Source of the DNA: an uncultured Myxococcales bacterium
GTDB lineage: Bacteria; Myxococcota_A; UBA9042
Reading direction: 5' to 3'
Length of the DNA: 64,000 nucleotides
NCBI GenBank assembly: GCA_903924465.1
Contig: CAIYBN010000041.1
Span: forward strand, 1 to 64,000
The number at the start of each line of letters is the position of its first letter. Within the stretch, counting starts at the first letter, position 1. This document shows positions 39,291 to 49,444 of the stretch, piece by piece. Under the pieces are notes generated by a model, which was not told where the DNA came from, made no database searches, and saw only the letters and a list, made by a program, of their open reading frames with translations. The position numbers and the translations under genes were made by a program.

Positions 39291-39435
39291 GTGTGCCTTT
39301 GAAAGCTGGTGCCCGCGCAAAAGAGCTGCCGGTTTGGGCAGCCTGTAGAACGAAGGCAGTTCGCTCAAACGAACCGACTGACGAACCATTCTCGCTGACT
39401 ATCACGCACTTGCGTTCCAATCAGCATTTCCCCGG

Positions 39436-39509
39436 TAGGCACGAGCGGATTTGAACCGCTGACCCCCACGATGTCAACGTGGTGCTCTAACCAGCTGAGC
39501 TACGCGCCT
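39436..39509 (-). tRNA. tRNA-Val (anticodon GAC)
   Basis: Reverse complement AGGCGCGTAGCTCAGCTGGTTAGAGCACCACGTTGACATCGTGGGGGTCAGCGGTTCAAATCCGCTCGTGCCTA folds as a cloverleaf; anticodon loop TTGACAT. Confidence 0.95.
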
Positions 39510-39630
39510 GTCACCGAACGGCATGACCGGCCGGTTGGGGAGGCGAAGTCTAGGGCCTCGGCTCCATGCTGTCAACGACTTCTGATCGTTTGCGAGAGCA
39601 GATTTGTTGGCCTGCACCGCGCGAGGCGAA

Positions 39631-40899
39631 CTACTGCTTCGCAACCCGCTCCGGCGGAAACTTCTTCGCGGCCGCCTCCAGATGCGCCACCAGCATGTCC
39701 GTGGTGATCGCTTCCGGAAGCAAATCCCGCGTGCCATCGGGCAGATACAGGACGTAGATCGGAATGCCGGTTCGCCCGAGGACGTTGGCCTCGTCCCACA
39801 GCGCGTCGTCGTTGTTCGTCAGGTCGGCCTTCATCGGCAGGATGCCCGACGTGCGCAAGCGATCGCGGACGGGTTGCGTGTCCACGAACAGCTTGTCATT
39901 CGTCTTGCAGTTGGCGCACCACTCCGCGGTGAAGTCGGCAAAGATGGGCCGGCCGCGTTTGTTCTCGGCGCCGATCTGCTGCAAGTTGAATGGCGTCCAG
40001 GCGATATGCTGCGCCGCGGCAGACTTCACTGCGCTGGCGGGCCGGCTTTCTGGCTGCGATTGTTCAAAAGACAGCGTCTGCGTCCCCGCGGCGACGACGA
40101 GCCCAAGCGCAATCACCCGAACGGTCAGCCGTCGCACGTTGCTGTAGATGACGCCGCCAAAGTGGTGCGTGCCCCAGAGCGCAATCGCCAGAACCAGCAG
40201 GAACACCAGAAAATCGCGGGAGGATTCCGCTGAAACTTGCGCTTGCAACGTGCCGAACAACCAGATCGCCGCGGCAAGGAGCGTAAAGCCCATGAGCGAC
40301 TTGAAGGTCTCCATCCACGGCCCGGGACGCGGCAGCGCCTTGGCCAACCTGGGAATGAAGCTCACGAGCAGGAACGGACTGGAGAGACCAAAGCCGATCG
40401 CGAGGAACATCGCGAGGGTCTGCCACCAGATTGCGCCCGCACCGAGCGCGAATGCAGCCGCCGTGCCCAGAAACGGCGCGGAACACGGCGTGGACATCAC
40501 AGCTGCAAAAATACCGTTGAAATACGAGGCGGTATACCCTTGATGGTGATGGCCATGGACCGAGATGTTGAACTCGAACACGCCGAGCGCGTTGAGGCCG
40601 AACGCGAAGATCAGCGCGATCATCGCCGCGACGAACGGTGGATGCTGAAACTGCATGCCCCAGCCGACGCGCTCGCCGGAGGCCCGCAGCACAATCACGG
40701 CGATGGCCAGCACCAGAAACGCGGTGAGGATGCCCCCGGCGTAGGCGATGCCGTGCAGTTTGCGCGCCCGCGCGTCGCCGGAGCCGTGTTCCAGCACGTG
40801 GAACAGTTTCATGGTCAACACCGGCAGCACGCACGGCATGACGTTGAGGATCAAGCCGCCGAGAAGTCCGATGCCGATGTATTCAAGAAGACTGGCCAT
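39631..40899 (-). CDS. Thiol:disulfide interchange protein DsbD-like (TM core + C-terminal thioredoxin)
   Basis: GGLILNVMPCVLPVLTMKL; STPCSAPFLGTAA; C-term FADFTAEWCANCKTNDK. Confidence 0.92.
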   Translation of the reverse strand: MASLLEYIGIGLLGGLILNVMPCVLPVLTMKLFHVLEHGSGDARARKLHGIAYAGGILTAFLVLAIAVIVLRASGERVGWGMQFQHPPFVAAMIALIFAFGLNALGVFEFNISVHGHHHQGYTASYFNGIFAAVMSTPCSAPFLGTAAAFALGAGAIWWQTLAMFLAIGFGLSSPFLLVSFIPRLAKALPRPGPWMETFKSLMGFTLLAAAIWLFGTLQAQVSAESSRDFLVFLLVLAIALWGTHHFGGVIYSNVRRLTVRVIALGLVVAAGTQTLSFEQSQPESRPASAVKSAAAQHIAWTPFNLQQIGAENKRGRPIFADFTAEWCANCKTNDKLFVDTQPVRDRLRTSGILPMKADLTNNDDALWDEANVLGRTGIPIYVLYLPDGTRDLLPEAITTDMLVAHLEAAAKKFPPERVAKQ

Positions 40900-41105
40900 T
40901 TTCCTGCTGTCTGGTTGCCCGCTGCCGACCCTGATGGCGGGCCCACCGCGGAATTGGCGTTCACGCCCTCGCACCGGGCGCGCATCCGACAGTGTAGCGA
41001 CACCACGCGCCGCAGCAACACCCGCAGGGGCCGAACACGTCGCCGCAACCGCGCATTCCCACGCTGTCTGGTCTTGTGTATGCTGCGCCGCTGCGGAGGT
41101 CAGCG

Positions 41106-41798
41106 ATGGCGGATGACAGCAAATTGCGACGCACGAAAAAGCGAGGTCGCGGGCCACGTTCCGCGTTGCGCGACGAGATTCTGAATCTGCCCAACATGCT
41201 GACGATCGGCCGCGTGCTGGTTATTCCGTTGGTGATCTGGTGCATGGCCGCGAGCGACGATCTCCTGTCTGGTCCAAGACTTGCCCGGCACATGGCTTTT
41301 TGGGCGACGGCACTTTTTGCCGCCGCGTCGGTCACGGATTTTCTGGACGGCTGGCTCGCGCGCAACCTTGACATGCAGTCGGCTTTTGGCCGTTTTCTCG
41401 ATCCGCTCGCCGACAAGTTGCTGGTCATGGCGTGCCTGATCGAACTGGTCGCCCTCGATCGCACGCCCGATTGGCTCGTCGTGCTGTTGCTGTCGCGCGA
41501 AGTGGCGATTACCGGTCTGCGTGGACTCGCGGCGGAAGAAGGGTTCGTACTGCCGTCGGATCGCTTCGGCAAATGGAAGACTGCGCTGCAAATGTGCGGG
41601 CTGATTGGCCTTTTGGTGCATTTTCCGGCGCAAACCGATTTTTTGCTTTTCGCCGGCGTGATCGACTACCACCGTGTCGGCATGGTGCTGCTGCTGATCA
41701 GCATGGTGTTTTCCGTCATCAGCGCCGTGGGTTACATGGCGTCGTTCATCCGCACGACGTTCCAGGTTCACGCGGCGAAGGCTCGCAAAGTCGGCTGA
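41106..41798 (+). CDS. pgsA: CDP-diacylglycerol-glycerol-3-phosphate 3-phosphatidyltransferase
   Basis: LNLPNMLTIGRVLVIPLVIW...VTDFLDGWLARNLDMQSAFGRFLDPLADKLLV. Confidence 0.93.
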   Translation: MADDSKLRRTKKRGRGPRSALRDEILNLPNMLTIGRVLVIPLVIWCMAASDDLLSGPRLARHMAFWATALFAAASVTDFLDGWLARNLDMQSAFGRFLDPLADKLLVMACLIELVALDRTPDWLVVLLLSREVAITGLRGLAAEEGFVLPSDRFGKWKTALQMCGLIGLLVHFPAQTDFLLFAGVIDYHRVGMVLLLISMVFSVISAVGYMASFIRTTFQVHAAKARKVG

Positions 41799-41921
41799 TC
41801 GCATCCCGCCTGCAGCGCGAGTTCGGCGTTTTCACTGGACGCGCGAGCGCCGGTTGCTATCTTGTCCCATGCGGGGATTTGATTCCGCAGCGAGGCGCTG
41901 TTCGTGCGAAATTGCCAGTTC

Positions 41922-43865
41922 ATGACAATTTTCAGCAAGTTGATGATGTCGTTGGGCGCGTTGTCCTTGGCAACGTGCGCGTCGACCTTGCCGCAAATCC
42001 AGAGTGAGCCGCTGCCGGGCGAGACGACGTCGACGACGGACGCGACAGCCGGCAAATGGTTGTCACTTGGCGAATTGGCGGCCCGCACGTCGCGCGAGTG
42101 GCCGACGGAAGCCAATGAATTGGAAGATGATTTGCGCGTCACCGAGACGAGTCACCGCGAAGATCGCCGCAATCTCGACGAAGGCCTGCATCCCCTGGTG
42201 ATGCCGCTCGGCGAGGCGCCGTATCCGCGCGTGGCGAGCCACGCCAAGGGTTCGATTTCCGTGGGCACCGTGACAGCTGGCTTTCTTGTGCAGGCTGCTG
42301 AAATTCCTATGGAAGGCCTGCACCATCGGGTGCTGACCAAGGTCAGCGATCGCCAGACGCGGTTCACGACCGACGAGATGCGCGATCTCCTGATGTGCGC
42401 CGCAAAATCCGTGGATCACGAAGTGCGGGGCCAAAAACTCGGCATCGGCAATCTGTCGCGCCAGGGCGGTGGCCCGCTGCCTTGGTCGGTGTCGCACCAC
42501 AACGGTCGCGATGGCGATTTGGCGTTCTACGCCCGCACGCCCACCGGTGCGATCGCGGTGCCGGAGCACCTCTACCACTTTGGCCGCGACTTGCAGGCGG
42601 GCGATGCGCCCACGCCGATGCACTTTGACACGCAAGCGAACTGGTATCTGGTCAAGGCGCTGCTGACCTGCCCAAACCGTCCGGATATCCAGCACTTGTT
42701 TGTGGCGTCCTGGCTGCGTGACGCGATCCTGCGCTACGCCAAGGACAAGAAGGAGCCCAAGGAGTTGATCGCCCAGGCGGCCAATATTCTGGCGCAGCCG
42801 CATGGCGCTTTGCCGCACGACGACCACCTGCACATCCGCATCGGCTGCACGGCGGATGACCAGACGGAAGGCTGTCTGGACCCCTCGCGCGCGCCAGTGG
42901 ACGCGGTCGGACGATCGCCGGGCGTGCAGGCGCGTCTGGGTGCGGTGCGTCAGGCGCTGCGATCGGCGCGGGCGGACGTGCGGGCGGGTGCGGTGCGCCT
43001 GCTGACGCTGTACCGCGACGACGCGTCGATTGCCGGGATTGAGAAGGCGCTTGACGACGTCGACATGCAAGTGCGCAAATCTGCGGCAGAAGCACTCGCG
43101 CAGTGGGATCCGCCCGGGGCGGTGGCCGCGTTGAATCGCGGTCTGGACGGAGAAGTCGATCCCGCCGTTGCGCTCGCAGAAATGCGCGCGTTGGTGGCCC
43201 TGGACGCGATTCCGGAAATGACCGCGCGGCTGCAAGATTTCCGTGTGCTGGAATCCGATCGTTTCGACACGCCGACCATCATCGTGCGCAAGACGGCCGC
43301 GGAATTGCTCGCGGATTGTGGCTCATTTGGTGTCGCCCGCGCGGTGCTGCCGCTGCTGACCGATGACCGGATGGACGTGCGCGACACGGCGCGTGAGACC
43401 CTGGGCCGCATCGCCAATCGCACGACCGCGGATTTGCTGGCGGAGCCCGGTCTGCTGGCGGGCATGGGCATCGAGTCGATGGCGGACATGGCGGCGGACA
43501 ACATCGGTCGCGATCTGGAACGCGTGGTGTGGCAGCACTTTCTGGAGCAGCTGCCGCCGGATGCGAGCCGGGACGCGATCGCGTTGGCCGGGCTGGCTCG
43601 GCGGGGCATCAAGCTGGGCGGTCTGGACCGCGGCGCCCTGCCCGATTTGGTTCGCGCCCTGCTGTTGCCCGCGCCGTACCGCGACAACGCCTCGCGCTGG
43701 ATTGAGCGGATTGCCCAGCAGAAGCCCGTCATCGGCCGTGGTGCGCGCGCCAATCCCGCGCAGTTCTGGCCTTCCTGGCTGGTGGCCAAGCATCTGGTCT
43801 CGCCAGCAGCGGTCGCGGGCGTGTCGCCGGCGGGTGGTAGCGGCATTTCTGCAGACAACGACTAG
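41922..43865 (+). CDS. Lipoprotein with penicillin-insensitive murein endopeptidase (MepA/M74)-like domain and C-terminal HEAT-like repeats
   Basis: PLPWSVSHHNGRDGDLAFYA and DDHLHIRIGC motifs; lipobox-like SLATC; HEAT-like VRKSAAEALAQWDPPGAVAALNRGL. Confidence 0.78.
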   Translation: MTIFSKLMMSLGALSLATCASTLPQIQSEPLPGETTSTTDATAGKWLSLGELAARTSREWPTEANELEDDLRVTETSHREDRRNLDEGLHPLVMPLGEAPYPRVASHAKGSISVGTVTAGFLVQAAEIPMEGLHHRVLTKVSDRQTRFTTDEMRDLLMCAAKSVDHEVRGQKLGIGNLSRQGGGPLPWSVSHHNGRDGDLAFYARTPTGAIAVPEHLYHFGRDLQAGDAPTPMHFDTQANWYLVKALLTCPNRPDIQHLFVASWLRDAILRYAKDKKEPKELIAQAANILAQPHGALPHDDHLHIRIGCTADDQTEGCLDPSRAPVDAVGRSPGVQARLGAVRQALRSARADVRAGAVRLLTLYRDDASIAGIEKALDDVDMQVRKSAAEALAQWDPPGAVAALNRGLDGEVDPAVALAEMRALVALDAIPEMTARLQDFRVLESDRFDTPTIIVRKTAAELLADCGSFGVARAVLPLLTDDRMDVRDTARETLGRIANRTTADLLAEPGLLAGMGIESMADMAADNIGRDLERVVWQHFLEQLPPDASRDAIALAGLARRGIKLGGLDRGALPDLVRALLLPAPYRDNASRWIERIAQQKPVIGRGARANPAQFWPSWLVAKHLVSPAAVAGVSPAGGSGISADND

Positions 43866-43877
43866 CGAAGCCCAATC

Positions 43878-45197
43878 ATGCGCCAGCCCGACGACTTTCC
43901 GGCGCTTTACCGCGACCATCTCGCGCACTTGACTGCCGGCTACGCTGCGGCCCTGGAAGCGACGCGCTGGGACGCCGTCGTCATTCACTCGGGCAGCCCG
44001 GCGAAGCGCTCCCAGTTCGACGACCAATACTGGCCACTCCACCCGGTTCCGCATTTCCAGCACTGGCTGCCGCTCGCCGAACCGGATTGCGCGTTGGTGA
44101 TCGTTGCTGGCCAACGGCCTGTGCTGCACCGCGTCGCGACCACGAGCTTTTGGGAAGGTCCCGCGCCGTTCGACGCGCCGCACGTCTGGTCCCAGTTCAA
44201 CGTCCGCGTCGCGCGCCAGATCGCGGATGTGCGCGACGCGTTGCCCAAAGGTCGTGTGGCCTTCATCGGCGAGGATCGCACTCGCGCGGCTGTTTGGGGT
44301 TTGCCCGAATCGGCCATCAATCCACCGGATTTGCTGCTGAAACTGGATGCGCTGCGCGTGCAGAAGTCGCCCTATGAGACGGCCTGTCTGGCTGAAGCGA
44401 ATCGCCGTGCCGCGCCCGGACACGTCGCGCTCGGGCACGCGTTCCGCAACGGCGACGCCAGCGAATTGGACTTGCACCTCGCCTACTTGCGGGCGACCAG
44501 TCAGGATGATCCGGAGACGCCGTACAAGAATATCGTCGCGCTGGGCGCACATGCGGCGACGCTGCACCATGTCACATACGGCCGCACAGCAACTGGCGCA
44601 GGCTCGCTGCTGGTCGACGCTGGCGCAACCTGTTTCGGCTACGCGTCCGACATCACACGCACCTGGACCCGCGGCGCTGGCGATGCGGCCGATTTGTTCC
44701 GGCAATTGGTCGCTGGCGTTGAGTCCCTGCAACTGCAGTTGTGCGATACCGTGCGAGTGGGACTGCCCTATGAGGAGTTGCACGAACTGGCACACGTGCA
44801 CGTGACGCAATTGCTGGTCGATCTTGGCCTGTTGCGATGCAGTGTTGCGGAAGCGCTGGCGCACAAGGTGAGCCGCTCGTTCCTGCCCCACGGTCTGGGC
44901 CACGCGTTGGGTCTGCAATGCCACGACGTCGGCTGCGCGCTGGTGCCACCGAGGGCGGAAAATCCTTGGCTGCGCAACACATCCGTCATCGCCGCGCAGC
45001 AAGTCTTTACGATCGAGCCCGGCATCTATTTCATCGCTGCTTTGCTCGAACCGCTGCGTCAGGGCCCCCGCGCGACGCTGCTGGACTGGTCGCTGGTGGA
45101 CGCGCTTGTGCCGTTCGGCGGCGTGCGCATCGAGGACGACCTGCTGGTCCTGGACCACGGCGTGCGCAACCTGACGCGGGACGTGCTGACGACGTGA
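43878..45197 (+). CDS. pepQ: Xaa-Pro dipeptidase (M24)
   Basis: LVDAGATCFGYASDITRTWTRG, HGLGHALGLQCHDVG, FTIEPGIYFI metal-binding motifs. Confidence 0.9.
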   Translation: MRQPDDFPALYRDHLAHLTAGYAAALEATRWDAVVIHSGSPAKRSQFDDQYWPLHPVPHFQHWLPLAEPDCALVIVAGQRPVLHRVATTSFWEGPAPFDAPHVWSQFNVRVARQIADVRDALPKGRVAFIGEDRTRAAVWGLPESAINPPDLLLKLDALRVQKSPYETACLAEANRRAAPGHVALGHAFRNGDASELDLHLAYLRATSQDDPETPYKNIVALGAHAATLHHVTYGRTATGAGSLLVDAGATCFGYASDITRTWTRGAGDAADLFRQLVAGVESLQLQLCDTVRVGLPYEELHELAHVHVTQLLVDLGLLRCSVAEALAHKVSRSFLPHGLGHALGLQCHDVGCALVPPRAENPWLRNTSVIAAQQVFTIEPGIYFIAALLEPLRQGPRATLLDWSLVDALVPFGGVRIEDDLLVLDHGVRNLTRDVLTT

Positions 45198-45368
45198 TCG
45201 CTGCTGCGGCTGGCGGAGATTTGCTGCATTCGCGTGCTCTGGGTACGCTTGCGGCTGAACGACCCTCCGGCAGGGCCGTCGAGGTGCCATGCGCGGCTGG
45301 TTTTTCGCTTTCTTTCCGTTGAGCTGGGTCACGGCAGCGCGCCGGACCGCCCGGCAAGGCACGTGTTC

Positions 45369-45905
45369 ATGAATGTGCGCACGACGATTGCGGCCGGACT
45401 TGCTCTGGCCACGCTGGCCACGCTATTTCTCGGCGTGCCCGTTCTGATGCGGCGCGCACATGCCCAGGAGGCGATTCTCAACCTAGCGCGGCTGGTGCGG
45501 GTGTCGGACGTCTATTACGTCAAGCCGAAACCGGGCGCGGATGGCGAGCGGTTGATTTGCCAGTTTCCGCAAGGCGAAATTCGCTCCACCCTGGCCAAGA
45601 GTTGCTGCGATCCGGCGGTGAACGACGGGGAAGGTCGCTGCGATCCGGCGAAGATCGAGTGGAATCGCTCGCTGTGGAAGACCTTGAAGTTCCGCGTGGA
45701 TGAACCGCACTGGTTCGTGTACGAAGTCAAAGCGACGGGCACGCTGGCCAACGCCGCGCTGGAAATCTCCGCGTATGGCGACGCAGACTGCGATGGCCAC
45801 TATTCGACCTTTCGGTTCACGCACCACGGCGATTCTGGGGCGCGGTTGGACAATTGCGTGCTGAACACGCAGGCGGATTTTGTCACGATCGATCCCGACG
45901 AGTAG
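45369..45905 (+). CDS. Membrane-anchored pilin-like hypothetical protein
   Basis: N-terminal TM then helical AQEAILNLARLVRVSDVYY and YGDADCDGHYSTFRF, resembling myxobacterial pilin-like proteins. Confidence 0.55.
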   Translation: MNVRTTIAAGLALATLATLFLGVPVLMRRAHAQEAILNLARLVRVSDVYYVKPKPGADGERLICQFPQGEIRSTLAKSCCDPAVNDGEGRCDPAKIEWNRSLWKTLKFRVDEPHWFVYEVKATGTLANAALEISAYGDADCDGHYSTFRFTHHGDSGARLDNCVLNTQADFVTIDPDE

Positions 45906-45953
45906 GCGTTCCAGCCGGCACGCGCCGCAGCCGCGTCGAATCGGCTGACTTGC

Positions 45954-47462
45954 TCACCAATCCGTCTCAGCATAGTCCTTCAAGAACTTTCCCCAAACAT
46001 GGCTCCCCGTCCGCATCCCGGAAATGATGGGATCGACGATGCGTGCCCCGCCGTCCACGATATCCAGCGGCGGGTGAAAGTGCTGCTCGACGCTCTTGGC
46101 CGCGGCGATGTGCGCCGGGTCCTCGTCGTTGATCCACCCCGTGTCCACGCTGTTCATGTGAATCCCATCCGCGTGATAATCCGCCGCCGACGTCCGGGTC
46201 ATCATATTCAGCGCCGCCTTGGCCATGTTCGTGTGCGGGTGCCGCGTCGTCTTCAGCTTGCGGTAGAACTGCCCCTCCATCGCCGACACATTCACGATGT
46301 GCTTGTCCCGCTCCGGCGTCCGCAGCATCAGCGGTTTGAGCCGTGCGTTGAGCACAAACGGCGCCACCGCGTTGATGAGCTGCGTTTCCAGCAGCTCCAC
46401 CGACGACACTTCCGCCAGCTGCAGCCGCCACGAATTGCGATCGCGCAAATCCACCTGCTGCATGTCCTGGTCCAACTGCCCCTGCGGAAACAGGTGATGG
46501 TGCGACGGCTGGTCCTCCGGCAGCAGCGCCGCCTGCGACAGTTCCGCCGCGTGCGTGAGCCCCGGCGTATGCGGCAGCGCGCGGTCCGTCGGCAGCAGGT
46601 GGTAGCCGCGCAGGCCCTCATAGTTGCCCAGCAGCCGTTGGACGTTCTGCGGCAAGTGCGCCAGCTCCGTCGTCTCCAACTCCATCATGTGGCGATAGAA
46701 CTCCGGCGGCCGGCGCACGGTCTGGCATGCGTTGTTCACAATGAAATCCAAGCGGTTCCGCGTCGTCATCAGGTGCTGGCAGAACGCTTCCACGCTCGGC
46801 GTGTGGCGCAAGTCCAGGCCGAAAATCTCCAGGCGATGGCCCCAATCGGCAAAATCCACTTCCTGGGCGTAGCGCATCGCTGAATCGCGGGGAAAGCGCG
46901 TGGTGACAATCAGTTCCGCACCCGCGCGCAGCAGCTTGATGCCCGCCTGATAGCCGATCTTCACCCGCCCGCCGGTCAGCAGCGCCACGCGACCGCGCAG
47001 GTCCGCCGTCTCCGAGCGCTTGGCAAAGTTGAACGCCGCGCAAGGCGGGCAGAGCTGGTCGTAAAACGCGTCGATTTTCGTGTATTTCTGCTTGCAGACA
47101 TAGCAGTGCTGGAGGTCCTGCGTCGCCGGGCGGTCGTTGTCGTCGATCTCATCCAGAATCGGCTGCTCCGGCGGAAACACGTTCGGCGTCATGAACACCG
47201 GCTTGGCGCGCAGCACCCGGATGCCCGTCTCCGCGCGCAGGCCTTGGTCGCCCTGCACCCGCTCGGCCTTGCGCAAGCGCGCGCGGTTCTTGGACGCGAT
47301 GCGCCGCTGGTCCAGATCCGGACAGAACAAATCGCCCGCCGCCGTCGTCAGCCGGGCGCGTTCCTCGGTGGACAAGTCGCGCATCAGATCGTGGTTGTGG
47401 GCAACGGCTTCAAGAAGTGCAGTGGCTGCGCGGAGTTGGTCGGCAATCGATTCGTTTGGCAT
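45954..47462 (-). CDS. Atypical short-chain dehydrogenase with N-terminal zinc-finger extension
   Basis: CYVCKQKY...CPPCAAFNFAKR followed by RGRVALLTGGRVKIGYQAGIKLLRAGAELIVTTR, VNNAC. Confidence 0.8.
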   Translation of the reverse strand: MPNESIADQLRAATALLEAVAHNHDLMRDLSTEERARLTTAAGDLFCPDLDQRRIASKNRARLRKAERVQGDQGLRAETGIRVLRAKPVFMTPNVFPPEQPILDEIDDNDRPATQDLQHCYVCKQKYTKIDAFYDQLCPPCAAFNFAKRSETADLRGRVALLTGGRVKIGYQAGIKLLRAGAELIVTTRFPRDSAMRYAQEVDFADWGHRLEIFGLDLRHTPSVEAFCQHLMTTRNRLDFIVNNACQTVRRPPEFYRHMMELETTELAHLPQNVQRLLGNYEGLRGYHLLPTDRALPHTPGLTHAAELSQAALLPEDQPSHHHLFPQGQLDQDMQQVDLRDRNSWRLQLAEVSSVELLETQLINAVAPFVLNARLKPLMLRTPERDKHIVNVSAMEGQFYRKLKTTRHPHTNMAKAALNMMTRTSAADYHADGIHMNSVDTGWINDEDPAHIAAAKSVEQHFHPPLDIVDGGARIVDPIISGMRTGSHVWGKFLKDYAETDW

Positions 47463-47465
47463 CGG

Positions 47466-49170
47466 CTATTGGTACACCACAAGCCAAACGGCTCCATCAA
47501 TGTTGGCCGCGCCATCGGGCGGCGTCTTGTTCGCGAGCTGGCCGTGATACGTAAACGACGCAGTCGTCGTGGTAATCGCGCCGGCCAGATCCGCGACCCA
47601 CGGGTCGACCTGCATGCCCGGACACCAGCCGCCGCGACCGAACCACCACGTGCCGCCTTGATTCGGCGTCATGCCGTTGGCCATGTTGGGCATGCACTTG
47701 TTCGACGAACCGGCTTCCGGATGCACTTTCTTGTACGTCTTGCCGCCGACCGAGAATACATGCTGGTGGTTGCAGAACTCCGCGCATTGCGTGCCGCTGT
47801 CCGAGCCGTGGCCGGTAATCAGCGCCCACAGCTGAACTTTTTTGGCGCCGGCAGCGATCGCCACGTTCTGATCCGGGTGCAGCGTGTCGTACTTGCTGTT
47901 GAACGTGCCGCCGTCCCAAAGCTTGGTCACGCTCGTCGGCTGTAGCCCTTTGTGCCGATTGACAAAGCGCAGCGACAGGATCGTCGACGTCGGCTGGACA
48001 TTCCACGACGGCGCAAACTCCCAGTGCAGGTGCTGCGTGCCGCCTTTGCGCAGATAGACCAGCATCGGCGTGGCATCGACGACCCAATGTGTTTCGCGGT
48101 GATAGCTGGTGATAAACCGGGCAATTTCGATGTCCTTGCCATTCTCGTCGCGCACCGCCAGCCACGCCAGATAGTCCCAGGCGCCGCAGTTGCCGGGCTC
48201 CGGCTGCTCGGGGTCCGGGCAGTGCATCTCGACCTCGATTTCCAGCGTGTCGTAGCTCGAAAGCTTGTCCGCGGTCGTCAGGGTCACGTCGGTTTCGGCA
48301 AATTGCGAGAGCACCTCGCCCTTGAACACCGGCACGACCAGCGCCTCCTCGCCCACGCGCGCGTCCGCCCGCGCCGCTTCGCCGTTGAACATCACCGCTT
48401 CGTTGGCGGCATACGCCAGATTCGCCGTCCACGGCCACTTCCCGGCATCGACCAGCGCCTGCTGCTGACGCGTGACGTCGGCCAGCAGTCCAAAACCGCG
48501 AATGCGCTGCGCCCGATCAATCGAAAAGCCAATCGCTCCATGACCTTTCAGCACCGCTGCCGGCCAAGCATCCAGATCCTGCGCCCGCTTGGCCACGACG
48601 TGGAGGTGGTCGTGCCAGAACGTCGCGTCCGGCTCAGCGAGCTTGGCGACTTGCGCGTCCACCCGCGCTGACATGTCGTCGATCGCCGACTGCGCGCTCG
48701 CCGCCGACTGCCGCGACACGAAGAAGTAGTGCACATTCTTGGGCGACTTCTTCACCAGATTGTCCAAATCCTTCAGCCAAATCGACGAAGAATCCAGGTC
48801 CGACACCGGAATCGTGTCGGGCACGAACAGATAGCTTTCGCAGCCGAGCCAATGCGCCTTGAGGCTCCAATCCGTGCCGTCGGTGAGCGGCAGCGTGAAG
48901 TCGTCGGCCAGATCATGGCGGTGCGTGCCATAGGGGCCCGCGGAGAAAGCCTGCGCGCTCCAGCCGCCGTCGGTGCACGACTGCGGAGTCACGAACGCGG
49001 GCGTCACATCGCTGCCGACATCCGCGGCATCGACTTGCGCATCCGGGCTGTCGGTCGCGGCGTCTGCAACATCGGCAGCCGCGTCGGCCAGCGATTCGTC
49101 GGGCGCCGACTTGGGCGAACCGCAAGCGAAAAGCAGGGCAAAGAAGCAGAAAGTAGCGCGAAACGACACG
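47466..49170 (-). CDS. Lipoprotein with peptide-N-glycosidase F-like C-terminal domain
   Basis: Lipobox ALLFACGSP; CPDPEQPEPGNCGAWDYLAWLAVRDENGKDIEIARFITSYHRETHWVVDATPML; GTG start preceded by GAGGAG. Confidence 0.6.
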
Positions 49171-49444
49171 GGGAACTCCTCTGGGGCAGGCGCGCCATGC
49201 AGGCCACGCGGCGCGCCTGACGATACGGCATGCGCGGTCGGTTGAGCAAACGGCAAATGGGTCGCGACATCGCCTTGACCCGCGTGGCGCGACGGCGCAA
49301 ATTGCCACGGGTACAGCGATGCACGGCGAGTTCGACGGTTCTCGTGAGCGCGCGTCTGGCCCTGCCCCAACCGGTGGCGGCGTTCATTCGCGGGCGAGTT
49401 CTGCCGCACCCGTCGCTGCATTTTCTTTGCGGAGTCCTTTCGCC

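Noticed and set aside
39436-39509. tRNA-associated integration site / mobile element
   Set aside because: No integrase, direct repeat or phage/transposon gene seen beside tRNA-Val; flanks are infC and a DsbD-like gene
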